The notes under the pieces: model-generated
What the model was told of the DNA's origin: nothing
Seen by the model: only the letters and a program-made list of their open reading frames with translations
Database searches by the model: none
In this document: piece by piece, positions 1-7,834 of the stretch
How the letters are laid out: every line of letters starts with the position of its first letter
Numbering within the stretch: position 1 is the first letter of the stretch
Assembly: GCF_001552615.1 (NCBI RefSeq)
Contig: NZ_BCRN01000012.1
Location: 1-64,000 of the forward strand
Reading direction: 5' to 3'
DNA: 64,000 bases
DNA from: Millisia brevis NBRC 105863
Lineage (GTDB): Bacteria; Actinomycetota; Actinomycetes; Mycobacteriales; Mycobacteriaceae
Made by a program: the position numbers and the translations under genes

Positions 1-1094
1 ACCGGCTCGCCGACGGACGGCCGCCCGCCGTCGTCGGCACCGGCACCGGCACCGGCCGAACCGCTGCCACCCGCTGCCCACCGGCCGATATCGCGCCGAC
101 TCGCCCCGCGTCCCGGCCACCCGCGGCGGCCGATCACCGAGGGGACGTGATACCAGTCGAAGGGCCGACCATCGGCGGCATCGAACGCCGCCCACCGTCG
201 CATGCGATCGGCCAAGTCGGCGAGTTCGTCCACCTGGCGCGGGTCGATCGCCGACGCGGCGACCTCGAGCAGGGCCGGCCACCGCTGCGGCTCGACCGTC
301 GCCAGACCGAAGCGCGGGTTTCCGTGCAGCCAGCGGGTATCCGAGCGCTCGGCGACCGTGTCCAGCACTACCGTCGCGCGGCGATCGGACGGGACGAGCG
401 CGTGCAGCCGCCGCAGGTGGATCACCAGATCATCGGCCTCATCCGGCGGGCCCGGGCGCACCTGCCGATCCGGCCCGGTCGGCAGAGCCACCCCCGCCGA
501 CAGGACCACCCGCAGATCCTCGCGGATCTCCGACCGCGCCCGCCGCTGCGGGGCCGAGTCCGGCGTGGCCGGTGCGGTCGCCGGCGTCTGGAAACCCAGG
601 CCACGAAATCCCGGCGACAGGTGAACCCACACCAACAACTGCGGTCCGCTCAGAGCGATCGGCGGCCGATCACCGGGCTCGCCGAAGGCCCGACGCCGGA
701 TGCGGCTGACCGCGGTCTGACTCAGCCCGAGCTCGCGCGCCACCGCGCGCGTCGACCAGCCGCCCGGCGGCGGGGGATGCAACGGAGCCGCCAGAACCGC
801 GCGCACCTCCTCGCTCCCGACGGTGGTGGGGCGACCACTGCGCTGCCGATCGAGGAGACCCTCGACATCGGACTCCTCGAACCGCCGACACCACTTGACG
901 ACCGTGTTGTAGGCGACACCCAACTCGTCGGCCACCGCGATCGGCCCGGAAACCGAGCAACCCAGGACAATTCGCGCACGCAGCGCCGTCGACTGCCGAG
1001 AACTCGGCGCCGCGGCCAACCGCTCCAATCGCGCTCGCTGCCCGGGCGTGAGGGCAACGCGTGGGCCGCCCGCAGACCGCTCACCCGTGGGCAT
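1..1094 (-). CDS. IS630-like double-HTH protein, DDE residues lost (partial, runs off left edge)
   Basis: An uninterrupted frame starts at ATG 1094 and runs at least 364 codons to the window edge. Residues about 38-75 form a first HTH (SVSGPIAVADELGVAYNTV) followed by EGLLDRQRSGRPT, the usual start of IS630/Tc1-type transposases. A second HTH lies at 113-136 (GWSTRAVARELGLSQTAVS). The rest still follows the IS630 layout: a weak strand at 154-172 where the first catalytic Asp should be, then HLRRLHALVPSDRRATVVLDT at about 226-246 and WLHGNPRFGL, like the second catalytic block. The first Asp is replaced (VWVHLSP) and the conserved WLNxxE glutamate is absent, so strand transfer is unlikely. The C-terminus is Gly/Ala rich. 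I infer a former transposase kept as a DNA-binding protein. It could also be a decaying transposase, but the long intact frame argues against recent decay. No terminal inverted repeats are visible on the right side. Confidence 0.6.
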   Translation of the reverse strand, partial: MPTGERSAGGPRVALTPGQRARLERLAAAPSSRQSTALRARIVLGCSVSGPIAVADELGVAYNTVVKWCRRFEESDVEGLLDRQRSGRPTTVGSEEVRAVLAAPLHPPPPGGWSTRAVARELGLSQTAVSRIRRRAFGEPGDRPPIALSGPQLLVWVHLSPGFRGLGFQTPATAPATPDSAPQRRARSEIREDLRVVLSAGVALPTGPDRQVRPGPPDEADDLVIHLRRLHALVPSDRRATVVLDTVAERSDTRWLHGNPRFGLATVEPQRWPALLEVAASAIDPRQVDELADLADRMRRWAAFDAADGRPFDWYHVPSVIGRRGWPGRGASRRDIGRWAAGGSGSAGAGAGADDGGRPSVGEP

Positions 1095-1187
1095 GACCCG
1101 ATGGTAGAGCCGATCGACCCCGGGCGCCCGCGAGCCGAGCCCGACCCGCCTCCACCGCCGCAACCACCGAACCCTCGACACGAGAAA

Positions 1188-1224
1188 CGCCCGCCCCACG
1201 GCCGAGAGGGCCGTGAAGCGGGCG
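1188..1224 (-). terminator. Intrinsic terminator after mftD
   Basis: Inverted repeat just beyond the mftD stop, with an outer CGCCCGC/GCGGGCG stem and an inner CACGGCC/GGCCGTG stem. On the minus strand it is followed by TTTC. Confidence 0.7.
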
Positions 1225-1238
1225 CGTCCGCTGCGTCG

Positions 1239-2405
1239 TCAGATATCCCGGCGGAAGCCCTCCGGGATGATCAGGTCGTCCGGGGACAGCTCCTTGATCG
1301 ACGAATGACCGAGGCCGAGCAGCGCCGAGTCGAGACCCATGCGCAGGATGTCGAGGACATTCTCGACACCGGCCTGGCCGTTGGCGGCGAGGCCCCAGAG
1401 GTACGCCCGACCGATCATGACGGCCTTGGCGCCGAGCGCGAGGGCCTTGGCCACGTCGCTACCGCGGCGGATGCCGCCGTCCATGACGATCTCGATGTCG
1501 TTGCCGACCGCTTCGGCGACCGCGGGCAGCATCCGGATCACGCCCGGGGTGCCGTCGAGGTTGTTGCCACCGTGGTTGGACACCGAGATCGCGGTGACCC
1601 CGGCGTCGACCGCACGCTTGGCGTCGTCGACCCGCGAGACGCCCTTGATCATGAAGGGGCCGTCCCACTGCGAGCGCAGCCAGGCGATGTCGTCCCAGCT
1701 GGGCGGCGGCGTCTGCTGCCACAGGCCGTAGGCCTGGAAGAAGGTCGGAGCCGGCTGGCCGGGCGGGTTGATGTTCGGCGCGGTCAGATCGGGAATCTTG
1801 CCGGCCTTGGCGAACTCGATCAGCCACTTCGGCCGCAGGATGCCCTCCGGCGCGAAGGTGGCCATCGCCTTGAGGTCCATCTTCTCCGGAATCGACGGGC
1901 TGCCCCAGTCGCGACCGTAGGAGAACGACCAGTCCAGGGTGATGATGACGCCCACCGCACCGGCGGCCTTCGCCCGATTCATCCGGGCGACCATCTCTTC
2001 CTTGGTGCCCAGCCAGTACACCTGGAAGAACGTCTGCGGGTTCACCGCGGCGACGTCCTCCACGGCGCGGCTGGCGAACGAGCTCAGTCCCATCGCGGTG
2101 CCGCGAGCGGCAGCGGCCCGAGCAACCGCCACCTCTCCCTCGGGGTTGACCGCCTGTACGCCGGTCGGCGAGATGAACACCGGGAACGAAATGTCCTGTC
2201 CCATCACATGGGTGGACAGATCGCGGGAAACCGCGTGACCGGCGACCGCCGGTCGCAGGCCGAGTTCGGCGAACGCGGCGAGGTTGTCATCGAGGGTGCT
2301 GCCCCGCTCGGATCCGGCCAGCAATGCCGAGTACACCGACTTGGGAAGACGTTTCTTCGCCAATCGTTGAGCCTCGGCTACCGTTTCGATCCACTTCTGC
2401 GCCAT
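1239..2405 (-). CDS. mftD: MftD, premycofactocin synthase (FMN-dependent dehydrogenase)
   Basis: 388 residues, the normal MftD length. MftD is an FMN enzyme of the lactate-dehydrogenase/glycolate-oxidase family. It oxidatively deaminates the cyclised Val-Tyr product (AHDP) to give premycofactocin, which carries the redox-active dicarbonyl. The family active-site motif SNHGG with its catalytic His (about 278) is present, followed by NNLDGTPG. The phosphate-binding segment DGGIRRGSD is at 309-317 and MIGRAYLWG follows. The ATG at 2405 has GAAAGGG about 11 nt upstream. It is the last gene of the minus-strand mftA-B-C-D run and lies 24 nt after mftC. In mycobacteria mftE and mftF usually follow. 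Here a hairpin and an unrelated HTH gene follow, so those steps must be encoded elsewhere. Confidence 0.95.
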   Translation of the reverse strand: MAQKWIETVAEAQRLAKKRLPKSVYSALLAGSERGSTLDDNLAAFAELGLRPAVAGHAVSRDLSTHVMGQDISFPVFISPTGVQAVNPEGEVAVARAAAARGTAMGLSSFASRAVEDVAAVNPQTFFQVYWLGTKEEMVARMNRAKAAGAVGVIITLDWSFSYGRDWGSPSIPEKMDLKAMATFAPEGILRPKWLIEFAKAGKIPDLTAPNINPPGQPAPTFFQAYGLWQQTPPPSWDDIAWLRSQWDGPFMIKGVSRVDDAKRAVDAGVTAISVSNHGGNNLDGTPGVIRMLPAVAEAVGNDIEIVMDGGIRRGSDVAKALALGAKAVMIGRAYLWGLAANGQAGVENVLDILRMGLDSALLGLGHSSIKELSPDDLIIPEGFRRDI

Positions 2406-2429
2406 CGTTTCGCGAGCCCTTTCGTAGCT

Positions 2430-3683
2430 TTAGACCGGTCTCATCCCGGAGACCGGGTTCTCATCACAGATCTTGGTGGGGGGTTTGATCGACAAGGTCA
2501 GGGGAATCGGTCCGGAACGGTTGCGCTCCTTGCGTTTCCCTGTCCGCGAGTGGTCCTGGCTGGCCGCCGGAATCTCCCGGTCACCCGCCAACAACGCCTC
2601 GCCGTAGCCCTGCACGCATTCCGGGTCGGGCCCGTCGAGCGGCAGTCCGGTGAAGAACTTCGCCGCCATGCAGCCACCGCGGCAGGAGTCGAAATGCGAG
2701 CACTTGGCGCAGGCTCCACCGGTCTGCGGCGACCGCAGATCGAGGAACAGCTCCGAGTGCTGCCATACCTGCTGGAATCCTCCGTCGCGCACGACACTTC
2801 CGGCGAGGAACTTGTCGTGGATGGCGAAGGGGCAGGCGTATACGTCGCCGAGCGGGTCGATCAGGCAGACCACCCGACCGGCGCCGCAGAGGTTGAGGCC
2901 GGGCAGAGCCTCACCGTAGGCGGACAGATGGAAGAACGAGTCGCCGGTCAGCACGCCTTCGCCGTGCGCGACCAGCCAGTTGTACAGCTCGCGCTGCTGT
3001 TCCTTGGTGGGGTGCAGGTCATCCCACACATCGGCGCCACGTCCCGAGGGGCGCAGGCGGGTGATGCGCAGGGTCGCCTTGTACTCGTCGGCGAGCGCCT
3101 TGAACTGGTCGAGCTGCGGGATGTTGTGCCGCGTCATCACCACGGAGATCTTCGCGTCCCGGAATCCGGCATCGCGCAGATTGCGCAGGGCGCGGACGGC
3201 CATGTCGAACGAACCCTTGCCGCGGACGGCGTCGTTGACCTCGGCGGTGGCACCGTCGATCGAGATCTGCACATCGACGTAGTCACTGGCGGCGAGGCGC
3301 GCGGCGACCTTCTCGTTGATCCGAACACCGTTGGTGGAGAACTTGACCCCCACGTGGTGCTCGGTCGCGTAGTCGACCAGCTCCCAGAAGTCCGGGCGGA
3401 TGGTGGGCTCGCCACCGCCGATGTTGACGTAGAAGACCTGCATGCGCTCGAGCTCGTCGATGATCGACTTGCACTGCTCGGTGCTCAGCTCGCGGGGGTC
3501 CCGCTTTCCGGAGGCCGAGAGGCAGTGCGAGCAGGCGAGGTTGCAGGCGTACGTCAATTCCCAGGTCAGGCAGATGGGGGCGTCGAGCCCCAGCTCGAAC
3601 TGGTCGATCAGGGTGGCCGGTCCCGTACCCCGCACGGGGGCGGGGGCGGTGAGGGCTACGGGTGCACCGAGCGTCGCGGTCAT
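2430..3683 (-). CDS. mftC: MftC, mycofactocin radical SAM maturase
   Basis: 417-residue radical SAM/SPASM protein. It decarboxylates the C-terminal Tyr of MftA and then makes the Val-Tyr crosslink. The radical SAM cluster motif CxxxCxxC is at Cys47, Cys51 and Cys54 (TYACNLACSHC), followed by the GGGEP motif. The C-terminal SPASM region holds the auxiliary-cluster cysteines (GDVYACPF, CAKCSHFDSCRGGC and a late PECVQGYG). The ATG at 3683 overlaps the mftB stop as ATGA and has AGGAG 6 nt upstream, so translation is probably coupled to mftB. After the last Cys the C-terminus carries a basic tail of roughly 60 residues (RKERNRSG and on) that looks poorly conserved. I see nothing that would stop function. 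Confidence 0.97.
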   Translation of the reverse strand: MTATLGAPVALTAPAPVRGTGPATLIDQFELGLDAPICLTWELTYACNLACSHCLSASGKRDPRELSTEQCKSIIDELERMQVFYVNIGGGEPTIRPDFWELVDYATEHHVGVKFSTNGVRINEKVAARLAASDYVDVQISIDGATAEVNDAVRGKGSFDMAVRALRNLRDAGFRDAKISVVMTRHNIPQLDQFKALADEYKATLRITRLRPSGRGADVWDDLHPTKEQQRELYNWLVAHGEGVLTGDSFFHLSAYGEALPGLNLCGAGRVVCLIDPLGDVYACPFAIHDKFLAGSVVRDGGFQQVWQHSELFLDLRSPQTGGACAKCSHFDSCRGGCMAAKFFTGLPLDGPDPECVQGYGEALLAGDREIPAASQDHSRTGKRKERNRSGPIPLTLSIKPPTKICDENPVSGMRPV

Positions 3684-4033
3684 TCCGGGCTCCTAACGAT
3701 CATGCGCGAGTCCGCGAGGGTGCGCAGAGCGCGCGCATAGGTTCCCATCGACTCCGGGGCGACATCGGCGGCGATCATCGCCGAGCGGGCGGAGGGATGG
3801 TCGGGCAACGATCGAAGGATCGTGAGAATCGTGCGGTTCTTGAGAAACGAAAGTTTGCGCGTACCGAAGTGGTAGAGCAACGCACCGAAGGGCTCCGGCC
3901 GAATTTCCACCTGCGGGTGGATCGTCCACGCGGCATCGAGGTCGAGGGCTGACCTCGCCGTGGCCGCGGCGGGATCTTCCGCCGCGGCCGTGGCGACCTC
4001 ACCCGGTACGGCTGCGCCGTCCGGTGTGGTCAT
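3680..4033 (-). CDS. mftB: MftB, mycofactocin peptide chaperone (PqqD-like RRE)
   Basis: 117 residues from ATG 4033. This start lies just after the mftA stop (4041-4043), and the longer upstream frame would read through mftA. MftB is the RiPP recognition element that binds the MftA precursor and presents it to MftC. An Ala-rich N-terminus of about 30 residues is followed by a compact winged-helix-like fold: WTIHPQVEIRPEPFGALLYHF, then GTRKLSFLKNRT and two predicted helices ending IVRSPE. The RPEPFGALLYH and RKLSFL segments are typical of the family. The stop overlaps the mftC start by 4 nt. I rely on family resemblance and position between mftA and mftC. Confidence 0.95.
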   Translation of the reverse strand: MTTPDGAAVPGEVATAAAEDPAAATARSALDLDAAWTIHPQVEIRPEPFGALLYHFGTRKLSFLKNRTILTILRSLPDHPSARSAMIAADVAPESMGTYARALRTLADSRMIVRSPE

Positions 4034-4040
4034 GGCGGTG

Positions 4041-4133
4041 TCAGTAGACGCCGCACATACCGTCGATCGAGACCTCCTCGACCAACGACTCCTCCACCAG
4101 ATCGACCTGCTCCGGATCGACGTGCTCACTCAT
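4041..4133 (-). CDS. mftA: MftA, mycofactocin precursor peptide
   Basis: A 30-residue peptide starting MSEHVDPEQ, acidic throughout and ending in IDGMCGVY. The C-terminal Val-Tyr pair is the part MftC and MftD convert into the redox cofactor. The preceding IDGMCG is the family's conserved core, and the acidic leader is what MftB recognises. The start is ATG 4133 with AGGA 8 nt upstream. It is the first gene of the minus-strand mft run and diverges from mftR. It is too short for many gene callers. Confidence 0.96.
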   Translation of the reverse strand: MSEHVDPEQVDLVEESLVEEVSIDGMCGVY

Positions 4134-4239
4134 GTCGGATTCCTTTCGACGGACCACCCGGTGATGAACACCGAGGAAGGCCACCATGGTGGCTTCGCTC
4201 ACACTATATTGGCATCGAGTGCAGAAAGAAGGTTTTCCG
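4134..4239. promoter_or_regulatory. Divergent mftA / mftR control region with palindrome
   Basis: The 106-bp space between the divergent starts of mftA and mftR holds a perfect 14-bp palindrome, GCCACCATGGTGGC, at 4180-4193. A CTATAT element near 4204-4209 could serve as a -10 for mftR. The palindrome's position between two divergent genes, one of them the TetR regulator, makes it a candidate MftR operator; this is inference. Confidence 0.5.
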
Positions 4240-4845
4240 GTGACGAAGTCCTCGAGACAGTCCGGTCGGGTAGGTAGGCGACCCTCCAGTTCTCGTGACA
4301 CGATCGCCGCCGTCGCGATCGAACTGTTCGCCGAACGCGGTTTCGATGCCGTCAGCATCGACGATATCGCCGACGCGGCCGGTATCGCCCGTCGAACCTT
4401 CTTTCGCTACTTCTCGTCCAAGAACGCGGTGCCGTGGGGCGACTTCGACGATCGGTTGATCGATTTCCGTAACGCGCTGGCGCGCGCCCCGATCTCCGTC
4501 CCGACCGGAGAGGCGATCGTCGCGGGCATCGTCGAGTTCAACCGGCTGCCGGCCGACGAGGTCGACATCCATCGCCGCCGTATGGACCTGATCCTGAACA
4601 CGCCCGCGCTGCAGGCACACTCGGCGCTGATGTATCGGGGCTGGCGCTATGAGGTCGCCAGTTTCGTCGCGTACCGTGGCGACACGAGCCCCACCGGCTT
4701 CCACGCCCGCCGCGCGGGCTGGGCCGCGCTCGCCGCCAGCATGACCGCCTACGAGCAGTGGCTCGAGGAGCCGGACAGCGACCTGTCCGAGTTGCTCGAA
4801 CTGGCCGGCCGGATGGGGATGACCGGACTGGAGGTCTACGTATGA
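4240..4845 (+). CDS. mftR: MftR, TetR-family mycofactocin regulator
   Basis: 201 residues from GTG 4240, chosen because AGAAAGAAGG lies 7 nt upstream; an in-frame ATG at 4186 would sit on the palindrome. The N-terminal TetR DNA-binding domain spans about residues 20-65, with HTH VSIDDIADAAGIARRTFFRYF, and is followed by FSSKNAVPWGDF, typical of mft-associated TetR proteins. MftR in mycobacteria represses mft genes and is relieved by long-chain acyl-CoA. The C-terminal ligand domain is helical with no recognisable catalytic motif. It diverges from mftA, and its stop overlaps the start of the next methyltransferase gene as ATGA. Confidence 0.9.
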   Translation: MTKSSRQSGRVGRRPSSSRDTIAAVAIELFAERGFDAVSIDDIADAAGIARRTFFRYFSSKNAVPWGDFDDRLIDFRNALARAPISVPTGEAIVAGIVEFNRLPADEVDIHRRRMDLILNTPALQAHSALMYRGWRYEVASFVAYRGDTSPTGFHARRAGWAALAASMTAYEQWLEEPDSDLSELLELAGRMGMTGLEVYV

Positions 4846-5666
4846 CCGCGATCGAACCCTTCGACTCGCTCGCCCGCTGCGCGCCCGGCCGGTGGAGCCA
4901 CGCCGGTGTCACCGTCGAGCGCGACGGCGGACCGCTGCGCTTCGCGCGCACACCCGACGGAGGGTTGCTGGTGCGCCACGGCCTGCAACCGAAGGAACTC
5001 GGCGAGCGTCTGGTCGCCGACATCACCGCGCGGGTGGGGTCCATCGGCGGCCGCCAGGACGAGTTCGAATCGGTGATGGTGGGGCTGGTCCTGTCGACCG
5101 TGCCCGACCCGCTCGACGCGTGGGCGACCTACTATCGCAACTCGATGGCCGACCTGCTCTCCGGGACAGCCGATTTCGCCCCAATCCATCAGCGCGCGCA
5201 GGAGTTGGTCACCGGTTCGGTGCTCGACATGGGGTCCTGCTTCGGCTTCTTCCCGATCCGCCTGGCGATGGCCGGCGTCCCGGTCACCGCGACCGACATC
5301 CATCTCGGCACCACCCGCATGATCGACGCGGTGGTCCCCCGCCTCGGTGTCGACCTGCCGACGATCACCTGCACCGCCGCCGACGTCCCGCTGCCGGACC
5401 GCTCGGTCGATACCGTGACCGCTCTGCACCTGCTCGAGCACGTCGACCCGCAGATCGGCCGAGCGGTGGTCGCCGAGGCGATCCGCCTGGCCCGTCGCCG
5501 GGTGGTGATCGCCGTTCCCTTCGAGAACGAGGCGACCGCCTGCCACGGCCACGTCCGCATCTTCGACCTCGGCGCCCTCGACGCCCTGGGCCGCGACACC
5601 GGGCTGCCATTCCGCACATCGGAGTATCACGGCGGATGGCTGATCCTCGAGACCGCCGACCACTGA
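4842..5666 (+). CDS. mftM: MftM-type SAM methyltransferase (mycofactocin oligosaccharide methylation)
   Basis: 274 residues from ATG 4842, overlapping the mftR stop by 4 nt, so the two are co-translated. It is a class I SAM-dependent methyltransferase. Motif I is VLDMGSCFGFFP (about 127-138), the acidic ribose-binding loop is ATDIH (150-154), and motif post-II/III region reads AADVPLPDRSVDTVTALHLLEHV. The length and N-terminal region agree with what I remember of Rv3030, the mycofactocin glycan methyltransferase MftM, which caps the oligoglucose tail. In M. tuberculosis that gene lies far from the mft cluster. Its coupling to mftR here supports the same function. The assignment rests on resemblance plus context, and another small-molecule or glycan acceptor is possible. 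Confidence 0.75.
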   Translation: MTAIEPFDSLARCAPGRWSHAGVTVERDGGPLRFARTPDGGLLVRHGLQPKELGERLVADITARVGSIGGRQDEFESVMVGLVLSTVPDPLDAWATYYRNSMADLLSGTADFAPIHQRAQELVTGSVLDMGSCFGFFPIRLAMAGVPVTATDIHLGTTRMIDAVVPRLGVDLPTITCTAADVPLPDRSVDTVTALHLLEHVDPQIGRAVVAEAIRLARRRVVIAVPFENEATACHGHVRIFDLGALDALGRDTGLPFRTSEYHGGWLILETADH

Positions 5667-5689
5667 GGGCCCGCGCCGCGCCACGAAGG

Positions 5690-5708
5690 CGAGTGGACGA
5701 TCCACTCG
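5690..5708 (+). terminator. Short hairpin after mftM
   Basis: Perfect 8-bp stem CGAGTGGA / TCCACTCG with a CGA loop, 24 nt after the mftM stop. There is no clear T-run, so it may be a weak terminator or RNA end. Confidence 0.4.
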
Positions 5709-5896
5709 AATCGGATATTCGACGCAATTTGCCGAGATTTGTAACGTTCCCGCATCGGCCAACGGTGTCTCCGTTGTGAGTGCGGCGTTCGCGCTCACTG
5801 ACCTTCGGTGCCGCGGCACGGGGGACGAAGCGGGTCCAACTCGTCCCTCGTCGGGTGGCCACGGCTCCGGCAAACGACACACGGAGGGAAACTCAC

Positions 5897-6133
5897 ATGG
5901 CACAGGCACATACATCGCGGTCGCGTCGCGCCAAGCTCGGAATCGCCGCCGGCGCGGTCACCCTGGCACTCGCCCCGGCGCTCCTCGCGCCCGGAATCGC
6001 ATCCGCTCAGGACACCGTGGACACCGGTTCGGTGGAGGACGTTCTGGGCCCGCTGCTGGAGAACATCAGCCTGGCGGACGTGCTGGAACTGCTCGCCACC
6101 GGCTCCTCGGGCACCGGAGAGACCCCGCAGTAG
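5897..6133 (+). CDS. Small secreted protein, unknown function
   Basis: 78 residues. ATG 5897 is preceded by GGAGGG, which decides the start. The N-terminus is a Sec signal peptide: basic residues (SRSRRAK), a hydrophobic core (LGIAAGAVTLALAPALL) and a cleavage site ASA-QD near residue 38. The mature part is about 40 residues, acidic and amphipathic (VEDVLGPLLENISLADVLELLATG) with a Ser/Gly tail. There are no cysteines. I do not recognise a family; small secreted proteins of this shape are common in Mycobacteriales. It stands alone between mftM and a convergent oxidase gene, with a terminator on its 3' side. Confidence 0.7.
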   Translation: MAQAHTSRSRRAKLGIAAGAVTLALAPALLAPGIASAQDTVDTGSVEDVLGPLLENISLADVLELLATGSSGTGETPQ

Positions 6134-6151
6134 TCGATCGAATACCCCTCG

Positions 6152-6192
6152 CATCGCCCATCCGAGCCGCCGCATGGCTCGGATGGGCGATG
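6152..6192. terminator. Bidirectional terminator between convergent genes
   Basis: Perfect 17-bp stem (CATCGCCCATCCGAGCC with its complement) and a 7-nt loop, placed between the secreted-protein stop at 6133 and the convergent oxidase stop at 6206. Confidence 0.75.
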
Positions 6193-6205
6193 TCGCGTTC
6201 GGCGT

Positions 6206-7834
6206 TCAGCGACCTGCCGAGATGATCGCGTCCATCGACCGTTCGGCCAGGGCGGTGATCGTCAGCGAGGGGTTGTAGGTCGCGGTGGTACCGGGCACCA
6301 GCGCCCCGTCGAGGACGTACAGCCCGTCGTAGCCGATCACCCGGCCGACGTCGTCGGTGGCCCGTCCGAGCACGGCGCCGCCCAGCGGATGCGCGGTGAA
6401 CGACGAGGAGACGTCGCGCGAGAGCGGCTCGAAGCCGACGCCGACGCCATTGCTCGCGGCGATCCGGTCGTTGACCGCACGCAAAGCGGCGTCGACGTTG
6501 TCACGCCCGGCGTTCGGAAACTCCAGCCCGACAGAATTGTCCGCGGAGTTGTGCACGAACCGTCCACGCGTGGAATCCAGTACCAGACCCAGTGAGCCGA
6601 TGACGGTGGCGTCGAACGGAATTCCGGGAATGAACCAATTCTCCAGAGACAGCGGCAGGCCGGAGTCGTCGAAGATCCGCGACCGACACGGAGCCGCCTG
6701 CCCCTCACCCTGTCCGGCGCCGCTGAACGAGCGGACCACCGCGGCGTCGCCATTGCTCCCCCAGCCCTCGCCGATGTGCTCGTTGAGGTTCGGCAGCGTG
6801 CCGGTGGCGCGGGCCCGGACCAGCAGTTCGGAGGTGCCCACGGAGCCGGCGGCCAGGAACAGTCGATCGCAGGTGAGCGTGCGGGTGGAGATGCGCTCAC
6901 CGTTCGGCGCGACCCGGGCGGTTTCGATCACGTAGCGCGAGCCGTCGCGGCCGATGGAGAGCACTTCGTGGCCGGGGTAGATGCCGACCGAGCCGGTCTC
7001 CTCGGCGAGCCGCAGGTAACTGGTCGTCAGGTCGGGCTTCGCGCCGGTGGAGGTGCCGAGGTTCGATTCGCCGGCGACCGCGGCGCGGCGCGCACGCCCC
7101 CCGAGCTCGTCGCGAACAATATCCCAATCCCACAGGCCTGCCGTCAGTTCCGGGGTGTACCCGGCGGCGCGCACCTGGTCGTCCCAGACCCGGCTGTGGT
7201 GGAAGGGCGCGGTGTTGTAGACATCGTCCGGCATGGTCGACGGGCGCAGGATCCCGCGCGCCCGCGGGTAGTAGATGCGGTGCATCTGGTCGTAGTCGAC
7301 CGCGCCGCCGAAGGCGGCATCGAACATGCGGCGATCCGGCTCGATCATCACGCCGGTGAAGACCACCGATCCACCGCCGACCGCCGAGGCCCGCCAGACG
7401 TCGATCGAGTCGTACTCGACCGCGTCGAGCACCCCACCGAAGGAGTCGGTGAACGCCGGCATCCCGGTGATATTGGTGAACCGGGTGCGCCGCCAGTAGG
7501 CGCGTCCGTCCGGGATCACCTCGGACGAGAAGATCTCCCGGTGCCGATCGAGTGGCCAGCGCGAGCCGCGTTCGAGGACCGTCGTGGCCACCCCGGCCTG
7601 CCCCAGCCGCAGCGCGGCGACCGCACCACCGAAACCGGAGCCGATGACCACCGCCGTCGTGTGGTCCGGCGCGTCCGGGCGATCGGTATACAGCTCCGGA
7701 ACCAGCGAGCTGTACTTCGCGTCGTCGCCCGGCTGTGCCCGGGCGGCTGCGCTGCCGAGGTAACCGCCCGCGACGGCCAGCCCGGAGGCCGCCGCCGCGA
7801 GGGACAGGAACCTGCGTCTATTGAGATCAACCAC
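6206..7834 (-). CDS. Cholesterol-oxidase-like GMC flavoenzyme, Tat-exported
   Basis: 542 residues from GTG 7834. The start lies inside the end of the upstream peptidase gene (8-nt overlap), so translation is probably coupled. A twin-arginine signal (NRRRFLSLAAAASG) ends at AARA about residue 33, so the enzyme is exported folded with its FAD. The FAD loop is VIGSGFGG (63-70). Near the C-terminus are SFTAHPLGG (His482) and TATYNPSLTITALAER (Asn521), which match the catalytic His and Asn of class I cholesterol oxidases of the Brevibacterium/Rhodococcus type, as do GSVGTSELLV and the overall length. Expected reaction: oxidation and isomerisation of 3-beta-hydroxysterols to 4-en-3-ones. MftG is also a GMC enzyme of mycofactocin loci, but it lacks a Tat signal and I do not assign that role here. 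Confidence 0.85.
   Translation of the reverse strand: MVDLNRRRFLSLAAAASGLAVAGGYLGSAAARAQPGDDAKYSSLVPELYTDRPDAPDHTTAVVIGSGFGGAVAALRLGQAGVATTVLERGSRWPLDRHREIFSSEVIPDGRAYWRRTRFTNITGMPAFTDSFGGVLDAVEYDSIDVWRASAVGGGSVVFTGVMIEPDRRMFDAAFGGAVDYDQMHRIYYPRARGILRPSTMPDDVYNTAPFHHSRVWDDQVRAAGYTPELTAGLWDWDIVRDELGGRARRAAVAGESNLGTSTGAKPDLTTSYLRLAEETGSVGIYPGHEVLSIGRDGSRYVIETARVAPNGERISTRTLTCDRLFLAAGSVGTSELLVRARATGTLPNLNEHIGEGWGSNGDAAVVRSFSGAGQGEGQAAPCRSRIFDDSGLPLSLENWFIPGIPFDATVIGSLGLVLDSTRGRFVHNSADNSVGLEFPNAGRDNVDAALRAVNDRIAASNGVGVGFEPLSRDVSSSFTAHPLGGAVLGRATDDVGRVIGYDGLYVLDGALVPGTTATYNPSLTITALAERSMDAIISAGR

Noticed and set aside
147-3740. A plus-strand open frame of about 1200 codons
   Set aside because: It is antisense to mftC, mftD and the HTH gene; its protein is Arg/His/Gln rich and low complexity, the typical shadow of high-GC coding DNA.
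6206-7834. MftG identity for the GMC enzyme near the mft locus
   Set aside because: It has a Tat signal and the cholesterol-oxidase His/Asn layout, is in another operon, and is separated from the mft genes by a terminator.
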